Assembly (NCBI GenBank): GCA_902628925.1 | Contig: CACOPA010000003.1 | Span: 34,485-98,484, forward strand | Direction of reading: 5' to 3' | Origin: an uncultured SAR86 cluster bacterium | GTDB lineage: Bacteria; Pseudomonadota; Gammaproteobacteria; Magnimaribacterales; D2472 | DNA length: 64,000 nt | In this document: positions 18,998 to 26,834 of the stretch, in pieces | How the letters are laid out: each line of letters begins with the position of its first letter | Numbering within the stretch: position 1 is the first letter of the stretch | Program-made: the position numbers and the translations under genes | The notes under the pieces: generated by a model | Told to the model about the DNA's origin: nothing | Seen by the model: the letters and a program-made list of their open reading frames with translations, nothing else | The model's database searches: none

Positions 18998-21754
18998 TTG
19001 AAAACGGCTGAAATTAGAAAGGCATTTCTTGAATATTTTAAAGCCAATGATCACGCGATCATTGAGTCATCTTCTTTAGTTCCAGGCAATGACGAAACCT
19101 TATTATTCACAAATGCGGGTATGGTTCAATTTAAAGATATTTTTTTAGGTCAAGAACAACCAAAATCACTTAGAGCAACTTCTTCACAAAGATGCATCAG
19201 GGCAGGCGGAAAACATAATGATCTTGAAAATGTTGGCTATACACTTAGGCATCATACATTTTTTGAAATGCTGGGTAACTTTAGTTTTGGTGACTATTTC
19301 AAGACCGAAGCTATTGAAATGGCATGGGAGTTCTTAACGAATCATCTTAATCTTGAAAAAGATAAGCTTTGGATATCTGTATATCAGGACGATGATGAGG
19401 CGGCAAAAATTTGGCTAGAGAAAATAGGTATAAGTGAGGAAAGACTAGTATTTTTAGGAGAAGAAGATAACTTCTGGTCAATGGGAGATACAGGCCCCTG
19501 TGGACCATGCTCTGAGATCTATTATGATCATGGAGAAAAATATGATGGAACACCTCCCGGTACAGATGGGGATGAGGGCGATAGATTTGTTGAAATTTGG
19601 AATCTAGTTTTTATGCAATTTAATAAAGATAAAGATGGAAAGATGCATGAATTACCAAAACCCTCAGTAGATACAGGCATGGGATTAGAAAGAATTGCAG
19701 CGGTAATGCAGGGCGTTAACTCGAATTATGAGATAGATTTTTTTAAGAACATAATTTCATCCTCAGAGAAACTTATTGGCTCAAGTGGTTCCGAGTCACA
19801 TAAGGTAATTGCTGATCATATAAGGTCAGTAGCTTTCTTAATTTTAGATGGTGTTTTACCAAGTAATGAGGGTAGGGGATATGTTCTAAGAAGAATTCTG
19901 AGAAGGGCAGTTCGACATGGCTATAAGTTAGGTCATAGCAAACCTTTTTTGAGTAGGCTATTAGAAGTGTTGGTAAAGGAAATGGGACCAGCTTACCCAA
20001 CTCTGAAAGAAAAAAGCTCTGATATAAAAACAATTATTTTTGAAGAGGAAGACCAATTCTATAGAACTTTAGCTAATGGAATGGAAATATTAGATGCAGA
20101 AATTAAAAAATCAAAAAACAACATTGTTTCAGGAAAAGTAGCTTTTAAATTGCATGATACTTTTGGATTTCCCTTTGATTTAACTCGAGATGTTGCAAGG
20201 GAAAACAACTTTTCTGTGGATGAAAAGACTTTCAATCAAGAAATGGATAAACAAAAATCATCTTCAAAGGCGGCAAATAAGTTCAAACAAAATAAAATTT
20301 CAGTTGATGGACTTCCTGAAACTGTATTTTTTGGTTACGAATCTTTGTCTTCTGAAGCAAGTGAGGTTATTGGGCTTTGGGTTGAGGGCAAAACCCAAAA
20401 AACGGTTTCAAAGGAAGAAAATGCTCTTATCGTATTAGATAAAACGCCTTTTTACGCAGAATCTGGTGGACAAATTGGGGACCGTGGCTTTATTTTTAAT
20501 GATAGTTTCAAAGCTAAAGTTACCGATTGTACTAAGCTTGGAAAAGTTTTTGTGCATGAGGTTGAAGTGATGGATGGAAACGTTTCACTTAATGAAAAAG
20601 TTTCTTCACAAGTAGAGCCTCTCCACAGAAATCTATCGGCAGCACATCACTCGGCAACACATTTATTGCATGCGGCCTTGAAACAAGTTCTTGGAAATCA
20701 TGTTCAGCAAAAGGGCTCACTTGTTGGTCCATCAAAACTAAGATTTGATTTCAGTCATAAAAAAGCATTGACTTTACAAGAGCTGATACAAATTGAAAAC
20801 ATTGTTAATGAAAAAATAGCAACGAATGCTAATACGCAAACTGAAATCATGAATTTGGATGATGCTATTGCGCTTGGTGCTGAGGCTATGTTTGATGAAA
20901 AGTATGAAAATGAGGTCAGAGTTCTTTCAATGGCAGACAATTTTTCTGTTGAACTCTGTGGGGGAACTCATGTTAAAAAACTTGGTGAAATAGGAACCCT
21001 AATCATTACCAGTGAATCAAGTGTATCTTCAGGTGTCAGAAGAATTGAAGCTTTGGTAGGTGAACCTGCATCAGATTTAATTAAGCATTCACTAGAAAAT
21101 TTAAATGAGCTGAAAGAAAAACTAAAAGTTTCAGAAGACCAGCTCTCTTCAAGAATTGATGTACTGTTAAAAGAAAATAAAGATTTAAAGAAGGGTAAAC
21201 AATCCAATACTAATCTAGAATCTAAGCCTAATATAAAAAATATAATCCAGCTTACTGAAATTCAGAGTTCGATGGGATACTTAAATAGTTTAAAAGAAAA
21301 ACTCAATGTTCCAACTGATCAATTGGCTGCTAAAGTTGATAGCATATTAAAGGAAAATAAAGAACTTAAGCAGCTCAGCAAGTCTAAGGTCAATACAAAA
21401 TCTGAACCTACAGAATATAAATCGCTTTCGTTTAATGGGATTCAAGTTGAGGTTTATGAATTTGAATCTTCTAACATACAGGAGCTCAGATCAAATATGG
21501 ACAAGGCTTTGGATACTAAAACTGATACATGTTGTGTGATGCTTGGCAAGTCAGATAAAAATTATCTTCTTGTTACCGCTGTCTCTCAGGATCTAGTAGA
21601 TAAAATTCCTGCAAGCACATTAATTTCTAAAATGACCGAGTTACATGGTGGCAAGGGTGGTGGCAGAAATGATTTTGCTCAAGGCGCTATTGAAGAAAAA
21701 AACTTCAAAAAGATTCTAAATTCAATTGATGATGTACTAAAATCACTTGCCTGA
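18998..21754 (+). CDS. alaS: Alanyl-tRNA synthetase with duplicated C-terminal coiled-coil segment
   Basis: AlaRS charges tRNA-Ala. The N-terminal class II core (SSSLVPGNDETLLFTNAGM, RCIRAGGKHNDLENVG) is followed by the editing domain with HHSATHLLHAAL and CGGTHV zinc ligands, then the oligomerisation and C-Ala domains ending GGKGGGRNDFAQGA. The product is 918 residues against 876 in E. coli. Much of the excess is explained by a 60-residue tandem repeat in the linker before C-Ala. The start is a TTG 2 codons before TAEIRKAF, placed 8 bases after GAAGAGG; this fits the E. coli N-terminus better than the upstream TTG inside the previous gene. Confidence 0.95.
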   Translation: MKTAEIRKAFLEYFKANDHAIIESSSLVPGNDETLLFTNAGMVQFKDIFLGQEQPKSLRATSSQRCIRAGGKHNDLENVGYTLRHHTFFEMLGNFSFGDYFKTEAIEMAWEFLTNHLNLEKDKLWISVYQDDDEAAKIWLEKIGISEERLVFLGEEDNFWSMGDTGPCGPCSEIYYDHGEKYDGTPPGTDGDEGDRFVEIWNLVFMQFNKDKDGKMHELPKPSVDTGMGLERIAAVMQGVNSNYEIDFFKNIISSSEKLIGSSGSESHKVIADHIRSVAFLILDGVLPSNEGRGYVLRRILRRAVRHGYKLGHSKPFLSRLLEVLVKEMGPAYPTLKEKSSDIKTIIFEEEDQFYRTLANGMEILDAEIKKSKNNIVSGKVAFKLHDTFGFPFDLTRDVARENNFSVDEKTFNQEMDKQKSSSKAANKFKQNKISVDGLPETVFFGYESLSSEASEVIGLWVEGKTQKTVSKEENALIVLDKTPFYAESGGQIGDRGFIFNDSFKAKVTDCTKLGKVFVHEVEVMDGNVSLNEKVSSQVEPLHRNLSAAHHSATHLLHAALKQVLGNHVQQKGSLVGPSKLRFDFSHKKALTLQELIQIENIVNEKIATNANTQTEIMNLDDAIALGAEAMFDEKYENEVRVLSMADNFSVELCGGTHVKKLGEIGTLIITSESSVSSGVRRIEALVGEPASDLIKHSLENLNELKEKLKVSEDQLSSRIDVLLKENKDLKKGKQSNTNLESKPNIKNIIQLTEIQSSMGYLNSLKEKLNVPTDQLAAKVDSILKENKELKQLSKSKVNTKSEPTEYKSLSFNGIQVEVYEFESSNIQELRSNMDKALDTKTDTCCVMLGKSDKNYLLVTAVSQDLVDKIPASTLISKMTELHGGKGGGRNDFAQGAIEEKNFKKILNSIDDVLKSLA
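21101..21460 (+). repeat. In-frame 180-bp tandem duplication inside alaS
   Basis: Two copies start at 21101 and 21281. Their first 33 residues are clearly related: LNELKEKLKVSEDQL and LNSLKEKLNVPTDQL, then KENKDLK and KENKELK, about 60 percent identical. The rest of each 60-residue unit has diverged, and the second copy runs into the C-Ala domain. Both are charged helical sequence. Confidence 0.8.
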
Positions 21755-21767
21755 TCCAGAGCTTAAT

Positions 21768-22982
21768 ATGAAAAATATCATTGTTCAAAAGTTTGGCGGT
21801 ACCTCTGTGGGTTCAGTGGAACGCATATTGGCAGTGGCAAACATTATTAAAGCAGCTTTTAAAAATGAATTTCCTATTGTTGTAGTTTCAGCAATGGGTA
21901 AAGAGACTGATAGGTTGGTTGTGCTAGCTAAAGGCATTTCAGTGAATCCAGAAAAAAGAGAATTGGATGCTCTGCTTTCTACTGGCGAAAAAGTTAGTGC
22001 ATCTTTGCTAGCCATGCAGCTGAATGAAATGGGCATAAAAGCTAAATCATTTTCTGCAGCTCAAATCTCAATGAAAACAACTTCTCAATATTCGAAAGCA
22101 AAAATATTGGATATTAACTATCAAATTATCCTTGATTCCATTGAGAGCGGTTTTGTTCCTGTCATTACTGGTTTTCAAGGGGTCACTGATTCAGGAGATG
22201 TAACCACCCTTGGTCGAGGGGGCTCTGATACAACTGCTGTTGCTGTCTCTGCAGCAATTGAGGCATCTAGGTGCGATATATATACTGATGTTGATGGAAT
22301 CTATACCACTGATCCTAACCTTGTTAAAAATGCCAAGAAATTAGAAACAATTACCATGGAGGAAATGCTTGAGCTTTCCGGTCAAGGAGCAAATGTTCTC
22401 CAAATCAGGGCAGTTGAATTTGCAAACAAGTACAATGTTCCATTGAGGGTCCTTTCGAGCTTCAGAAGTGGATCAGGCACACACATCTTAAAGGAGGAAT
22501 CAAGCATGGAAGATGCTGTAATAACTGGAATTGCTTACCAAAAAGATCAGACAAAGATTACGCTTCATGGCGTAGTTGATACCCCAGGAATAGCTTCAGG
22601 TATTTTAAGCCCAATAAGTGATGAAGATATTGAAGTCGATGTTATTGTTCAAAATGTAAGTGTTTCTGGAAAAACTGATTTCACATTTACCGTTGCAACC
22701 GAAGATAGCTCAGCAGCAGAAGCCGCACTGAATAATAATATGCAAGGCATCACTTACGACGAGATTATTGTTGATGAGAACATTGTTAAAGTTTCACTTG
22801 TGGGCGTTGGCATGAGATCTCATGCAGGTATTGCTAGTAAAGCGTTTAATGCCCTTGCTGATGCCGGAATTAACATTCAAATGATAAGTACTTCGGAAAT
22901 TAAAATTACTTTAGTAATTAATCAAGATAATCTTGAAGATGCTGTTAAAGTATTACATGATGCATTTGAGCTTGAAAAATAA
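21768..22982 (+). CDS. lysC: Aspartate kinase
   Basis: Phosphorylates aspartate at the head of lysine, threonine and methionine synthesis. The 404-residue protein has the KFGGTSVG nucleotide motif near the start, LGRGGSDTTAVA, the DVDGIYTTDP substrate loop and two C-terminal ACT domains (TLHGVVDTPG and VSLVGVGMRSHAG) for feedback control. The single-domain monofunctional form is normal for this clade. I begin at the ATG at 21768, 13 bases after alaS, where homologues start. The order alaS-lysC is common in gammaproteobacteria, where csrA usually follows; here dihydroorotase follows instead, with a 1-base overlap. Confidence 0.95.
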   Translation: MKNIIVQKFGGTSVGSVERILAVANIIKAAFKNEFPIVVVSAMGKETDRLVVLAKGISVNPEKRELDALLSTGEKVSASLLAMQLNEMGIKAKSFSAAQISMKTTSQYSKAKILDINYQIILDSIESGFVPVITGFQGVTDSGDVTTLGRGGSDTTAVAVSAAIEASRCDIYTDVDGIYTTDPNLVKNAKKLETITMEEMLELSGQGANVLQIRAVEFANKYNVPLRVLSSFRSGSGTHILKEESSMEDAVITGIAYQKDQTKITLHGVVDTPGIASGILSPISDEDIEVDVIVQNVSVSGKTDFTFTVATEDSSAAEAALNNNMQGITYDEIIVDENIVKVSLVGVGMRSHAGIASKAFNALADAGINIQMISTSEIKITLVINQDNLEDAVKVLHDAFELEK

Positions 22983-24316
22983 TGTTTGATCTAATTATTA
23001 AGAATGGGAAGCTTGTCAACGAGGGCAAAATCTTCGAGTCAGATATTGGGATCAAAAATAAAAGAATCGAAAAGATAAGTTCTGATATCTCCGCTGATGC
23101 ATCTGAGATCATTGATGCATCTGAAAAGTTTGTGCTTCCTGGAATCATAGATGATCAAGTTCATTTCAGAGAACCTGGTCTTACTCATAAAGGTAATATC
23201 CAATCAGAAAGTAAAGCAGGAATAGCTGGAGGTGTTACAACATTTTTTGAAATGCCAAATGTAAATCCAACCACTACAACACGTGAGAATCTTCAAGCAA
23301 AATTTGATTTAGCTGCAACAAAGTCTCATGGAAATTACTCTTTTTATTTTGGAGCCAGTAATACAAATATTGATGAAATCAAGCAACTTGATCATAAGCT
23401 TGCATGTGGCCTAAAAGTTTTTATGGGAGCATCTACTGGAGAAATGTTAGTTGATAACTATGATGCTTTAGATGCTATTTTTAAAGAATCCCCTGTTACC
23501 ATTGTAACTCATTGTGAAGACACCCCAATAATTCACGAAAATGAAAAAAAGTTTGCCAAGAAATATGGAGATAACTTAGACGCTTCATTTCATCCGCTAA
23601 TTAGAAGCAGAGAGGCATGTTTAAAGTCATCGACATTAGCACATAATCTAGCAACAAAATATGGATCAAGTCTGCATATTCTTCATTTAACTACGCAAGA
23701 TGAGCTATCGCTTTTTAAGAGCGGAGATCTTAGTGAAAAAAATATTACAGCTGAAGTATGCGTACATCACCTTTTTTTCGATGAGTCAGCCTATCCTGAA
23801 AAAGGAAACTTTATAAAATGTAATCCAAGCATTAAGTCATCCGAAGATAGATTAAGCCTTATCGAAGCTCTTAAGGATGATAGATTAGACATTATTGCAA
23901 CCGACCATGCCCCGCATACTCTCGAAGAAAAAAACCGCCATTACCTTGAAGCACCATGTGGATTGCCATTGGTTCAGCATTCTCTGCAAGTATTACTGGA
24001 TTTTTATCATAAAGGCATTTTTTCTCTCGAGGATATAGTAACTAAGACTAGTCATAACACAGCTAGGCGATTTCAGATTAAGGATAGGGGTTATCTGAGG
24101 GAGGGATATTTTGCCGATATCGCAATTATTGATATTGAAAAAAAACACATGGTTACTAAAGATAATATTTTGTATTTTTGTGGATGGTCACCATTTGAGG
24201 GCTATGAATTTAAAGGAGAGGTTAGTGATACGATTCTCAACGGCAAAATTGCTTACAGTAACGGGGTATTCAAAAATCAATTACCTATAGGTATGCAAGT
24301 AGAGTTCGAAAGATAA
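22982..24316 (+). CDS. Dihydroorotase, Bacteroidetes-like variant
   Basis: Cyclises carbamoyl aspartate to dihydroorotate in pyrimidine synthesis. The 444-residue amidohydrolase has LPGIIDDQVHFREPGLTHKG, FFEMPNVNP, a GLKVFMGASTG segment that bears the carboxylated lysine in homologues, THCED, HILHL and the catalytic Asp in ATDHAPH. The usual HxH metal motif reads QVH here: the first histidine is glutamine. From memory the protein resembles the Porphyromonas gingivalis dihydroorotase, which shares the DDQVHFREPGLTHK motif. It is not the PyrC of E. coli (348 residues). It follows lysC directly, probably in the same transcript. Confidence 0.88.
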   Translation: MFDLIIKNGKLVNEGKIFESDIGIKNKRIEKISSDISADASEIIDASEKFVLPGIIDDQVHFREPGLTHKGNIQSESKAGIAGGVTTFFEMPNVNPTTTTRENLQAKFDLAATKSHGNYSFYFGASNTNIDEIKQLDHKLACGLKVFMGASTGEMLVDNYDALDAIFKESPVTIVTHCEDTPIIHENEKKFAKKYGDNLDASFHPLIRSREACLKSSTLAHNLATKYGSSLHILHLTTQDELSLFKSGDLSEKNITAEVCVHHLFFDESAYPEKGNFIKCNPSIKSSEDRLSLIEALKDDRLDIIATDHAPHTLEEKNRHYLEAPCGLPLVQHSLQVLLDFYHKGIFSLEDIVTKTSHNTARRFQIKDRGYLREGYFADIAIIDIEKKHMVTKDNILYFCGWSPFEGYEFKGEVSDTILNGKIAYSNGVFKNQLPIGMQVEFER

Positions 24317-24365
24317 ACTTTTAAAAATTTTTATCTTATTGAAGTAGAGTTATAATTCATCTCCC

Positions 24366-24455
24366 GGAGAGGTGGCTGAGTGGTCGAAAGCGGCACCCTG
24401 CTAAGGTGTTATACGGGTAACTGTATCGAGGGTTCGAATCCCTCTCTCTCCGCCA
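24366..24455 (+). tRNA. tRNA-Ser (anticodon GCT)
   Basis: A class II cloverleaf of 90 bases: acceptor GGAGAGG pairs with TCTCTCC, anticodon loop CTGCTAA, a long variable arm (TTATACGGGTAACTGTA), T-arm GAGGGTTCGAATCCCTC and an encoded CCA. A run of eight T follows within 5 bases and may end transcription. Confidence 0.97.
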
Positions 24456-24472
24456 ATATCTTTTTTTTCTTA

Positions 24473-24491
24473 AAATGACATTTTGTCATTT
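24473..24491. terminator. Possible stem-loop after tRNA-Ser
   Basis: AAATGACA and TGTCATTT form a perfect 8-bp stem around a 3-base loop. It lies 17 bases after the tRNA, just past a T run, and 3 bases before the ATG at 24494. It could be a terminator or an operator for the next gene. Confidence 0.4.
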
Positions 24492-24493
24492 AA

Positions 24494-24721
24494 ATGTTTT
24501 TGATTTATCATAACTTTATGCAGTTTCTTTTGGAATCAGTTTCAACTCATATTCAGGATTGGGGTAAGGTTTGGTTTGGATTGATCTTTTGGGGAAGTAT
24601 CTTCAATGAGATATTGTTATACAATCCATTTCAAGCATTTAATATTGCAATAAATCTATTTCCTTATCTATTGGGTCTATGTTTTGGATTAATTGCAAAG
24701 CTTAGAGGAAGGTGGATATGA
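24494..24721 (+). CDS. Small membrane protein paired with a desaturase
   Basis: Up to 75 residues; an internal ATG at 24518 would give 67. Two hydrophobic stretches are visible, WFGLIFWGSIFNEILLY and IAINLFPYLLGLCFGLIA, closing with a basic tail LRGRWI, so two membrane helices are likely. I recognise no family. Its stop overlaps the start of the desaturase gene in an ATGA, implying coupled translation; it may be an accessory subunit or stabiliser of that membrane enzyme. Confidence 0.6.
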   Translation: MFLIYHNFMQFLLESVSTHIQDWGKVWFGLIFWGSIFNEILLYNPFQAFNIAINLFPYLLGLCFGLIAKLRGRWI

Positions 24722-25614
24722 GAATAGATAGCTCAAATATTCCAGATAAGTTTTCGTTTGAAAAAGAAAAAGCTATAGCTAGAACATTTGCTCAAAGATT
24801 TCAGTGGGAAATGATGGTAATTGGTATTGGTCAGGCAATTGTTTGGTTTTCAATGTGGTTCCTAGTAATTAATAACTATATCTCAATATGGGTTGGATTT
24901 TTTGTTGCCACAATTTGTGCGTGCCTTTCATATTTACCATCTCATGAGGCTCAACATGGAAATTATTCTAGAGGTAACAGAAAGAAAAAATGGCTTGATG
25001 CTCTAATTGGTAATATTTCTCTCATTACATTGATGTACCCCTATCCAATTATGCAAGTTACGCACATGAAACATCATGCTTATACTAATGATCCAGAAAA
25101 AGATGTTGATTACGATATAGTTAGTAGCAAAAACGCTTGGGAGGTATTCTTAGCGACCGCAGATGGTACTGACAAATACCAAGGAATATATGAACTATAT
25201 AAAGACGATCAAAACTTTGTAGATAAATTTAGTCAAGGGCTTCTAATTAGTTGGGTACAAAGACTAGTGCAATTAACTTTGGTTGTTTTTTTCCCACTTG
25301 AAACGCTATTTTTATGGTTTCTACCAAGAAAAATAGGAACCTTTTATACGGCTTTATATTTTTCATGGTATCCCCATAAAGGTCTCGCAATTGGTCGTTA
25401 TAAGGACTCGAAGTTTTGGGTAAACTTTTTACCAAGATATTTGACTCATTCAATGCAGCTCCATTTTGTTCATCATCTTCATCCTAACATTGGTCACTGG
25501 AGTGAACCTGAGGCAATTATTGCGCTAAAGCCATTTTTGTTGGCCAGAGGAGTTCCGGGTGCAGAACACATACCCGATAAAATTAATTACAGACCCTTGA
25601 TTGGAAAAGCTTAA
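24718..25614 (+). CDS. Membrane di-iron fatty acid desaturase family protein
   Basis: A 298-residue integral membrane oxidase with the three histidine boxes of the FA_desaturase superfamily: His76 and His80 in HEAQH, HMKHH at 116-120 and HFVHH at 249-253. Hydrophobic segments lie at about 30-70, 95-115 and 185-215. The superfamily includes acyl-lipid desaturases, carotenoid hydroxylases and alkane hydroxylases; HHLHPNIGHW is not specific enough to tell which. I start at the ATG that overlaps the small upstream gene, after AGGTGG. It needs an electron donor not encoded nearby. Confidence 0.82.
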   Translation: MRIDSSNIPDKFSFEKEKAIARTFAQRFQWEMMVIGIGQAIVWFSMWFLVINNYISIWVGFFVATICACLSYLPSHEAQHGNYSRGNRKKKWLDALIGNISLITLMYPYPIMQVTHMKHHAYTNDPEKDVDYDIVSSKNAWEVFLATADGTDKYQGIYELYKDDQNFVDKFSQGLLISWVQRLVQLTLVVFFPLETLFLWFLPRKIGTFYTALYFSWYPHKGLAIGRYKDSKFWVNFLPRYLTHSMQLHFVHHLHPNIGHWSEPEAIIALKPFLLARGVPGAEHIPDKINYRPLIGKA

Positions 25615-25677
25615 GTACTTTTTCGTAATTTCATAAATTTTTTTGTGTTAGTATTTATCCATACTTGGAGAATAGTT

Positions 25678-26484
25678 ATGCAATATAAATTCATACCTTT
25701 TGTTTTACTTGGACTAATTTCATGCTCAGAAATGGGTCAAAATGATGTTACCCCCTCATGGCAAGATGTTGGAGTGAGCTTCTACAATGAAGTGCTTGAA
25801 TGTAATGCTGGGCCAAAATATTCCGCAGAATCTTTGAATAAAATGCTTTCTGAATATAGAAATCTAGTTAATGATGAAAATCTTTTAGGAGCCTGGGGAT
25901 ATGCCCCCACAGAAGAAAATACTCGTGTTGATAATGGCTGGTGGGAATTGCAATGGACATCAAAAATGGCAGCTGATGCTGGATGGGCAAGCTGGACATC
26001 CAATGATGATGCCACGGCATGGTCAGTAAAATATCAAGAAGTACTTCAATGTGATGCTGAAAACAGAAGCTCATGGATGTTTGTCATGGGAACGGATCCA
26101 ACAGCATTTGGCGACTTTAATCAGGATGACCCGTCATTTGCCACAGCTTTTATTCCTTGTAATCTGAATGATGGAAAAACTCCAGATGATTTAGAAGCAG
26201 CATTAGTCAAATATAACCAATGGTTGGATTCATTAGATAAATCAGTTTATGACTCTGCATATACATTCGGTTTATATTTCCCTGCTTTTGAAACTAATGA
26301 AATAGATTATTGGTGGGGTAATTTTCATCAAACTTTTGAAGGAATGCAACAGGGTAATGAGGCTTGGGAGGAGCCAGAAGCAATGGATGCTAGAAGTGCT
26401 TTAGAAGAAGTTAGCACATGTGGAAATCCTGATCTTTATAACTCACAGACCATTTACGATCCGTTAAACCCAAAACTTTCATAG
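25678..26484 (+). CDS. Tryptophan-rich lipoprotein with two internal repeats, unknown function
   Basis: A 268-residue exported lipoprotein: MQYKFIPFVLLGLISC ends in the lipobox LISC. The mature part is acidic and rich in Trp. Two related halves of about 95-100 residues are visible, one starting CNAGPKYSAESLNKMLSEY and one starting CNLNDGKTPDDLEAALVKY. Each continues with a Gly-aromatic stretch, a WW motif (NGWWELQW; DYWWGNFH) and a closing EVLQC or EVSTC. The start is fixed by GGAG 7 bases before the ATG. I know no named family. A strong terminator follows, so it is transcribed on its own. Confidence 0.7.
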   Translation: MQYKFIPFVLLGLISCSEMGQNDVTPSWQDVGVSFYNEVLECNAGPKYSAESLNKMLSEYRNLVNDENLLGAWGYAPTEENTRVDNGWWELQWTSKMAADAGWASWTSNDDATAWSVKYQEVLQCDAENRSSWMFVMGTDPTAFGDFNQDDPSFATAFIPCNLNDGKTPDDLEAALVKYNQWLDSLDKSVYDSAYTFGLYFPAFETNEIDYWWGNFHQTFEGMQQGNEAWEEPEAMDARSALEEVSTCGNPDLYNSQTIYDPLNPKLS

Positions 26485-26497
26485 TATTGAATCTCTT

Positions 26498-26521
26498 AAC
26501 AAGGGCTCATAAGCCCTTGTT
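26498..26521 (+). terminator. Rho-independent terminator of the lipoprotein gene
   Basis: AACAAGGGCT and AGCCCTTGTT make a perfect 10-bp stem with loop CATA, followed by TCTATCTTTTC. It sits 14 bases after the lipoprotein stop and abuts the stop of the convergent DUF1330 gene. Confidence 0.88.
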
Positions 26522-26522
26522 T

Positions 26523-26834
26523 CTATCTTTTCATTTGTTTTACAAAAGATAAAAAGTTTGTGGTTGTCCCATTTCTTCTATGTTCTGACAGTGCCTGATA
26601 TTCGGGATCATTGTACCAACGCTCAGCATCGTCTGATTTTTTAAAGCCAAATAATATTGTTCGTCCCTTCAGAGGAGTCAGCCCTTCATTATTTTTTACG
26701 TTGTCATCGAAGGTAATAAATTCACCATTATGTTTTTTAAGAATTGGAAAAAATCCCTTTTCGTATTTTCTATACTCTTCAGCATCCAATACCTCTAGAT
26801 TTGCTATTACGTATGTTTCAAATTTTTCCATCAT
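26523..26834 (-). CDS. DUF1330 domain protein
   Basis: A 103-residue ferredoxin-like-fold protein of the DUF1330 family, shown by the central RTILFGFKKSDDAERWYNDPEYQAL segment (quoted here as AERWYNDPEYQAL) that is diagnostic for it. No catalytic function is established for the family; dimeric alpha-beta barrels of this kind act as small monooxygenases or binding proteins elsewhere. The start codon overlaps the hflX stop by 4 bases, so it is co-transcribed downstream of hflX. Either of two consecutive ATG codons may be used. Confidence 0.82.
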   Translation of the reverse strand: MMEKFETYVIANLEVLDAEEYRKYEKGFFPILKKHNGEFITFDDNVKNNEGLTPLKGRTILFGFKKSDDAERWYNDPEYQALSEHRRNGTTTNFLSFVKQMKR

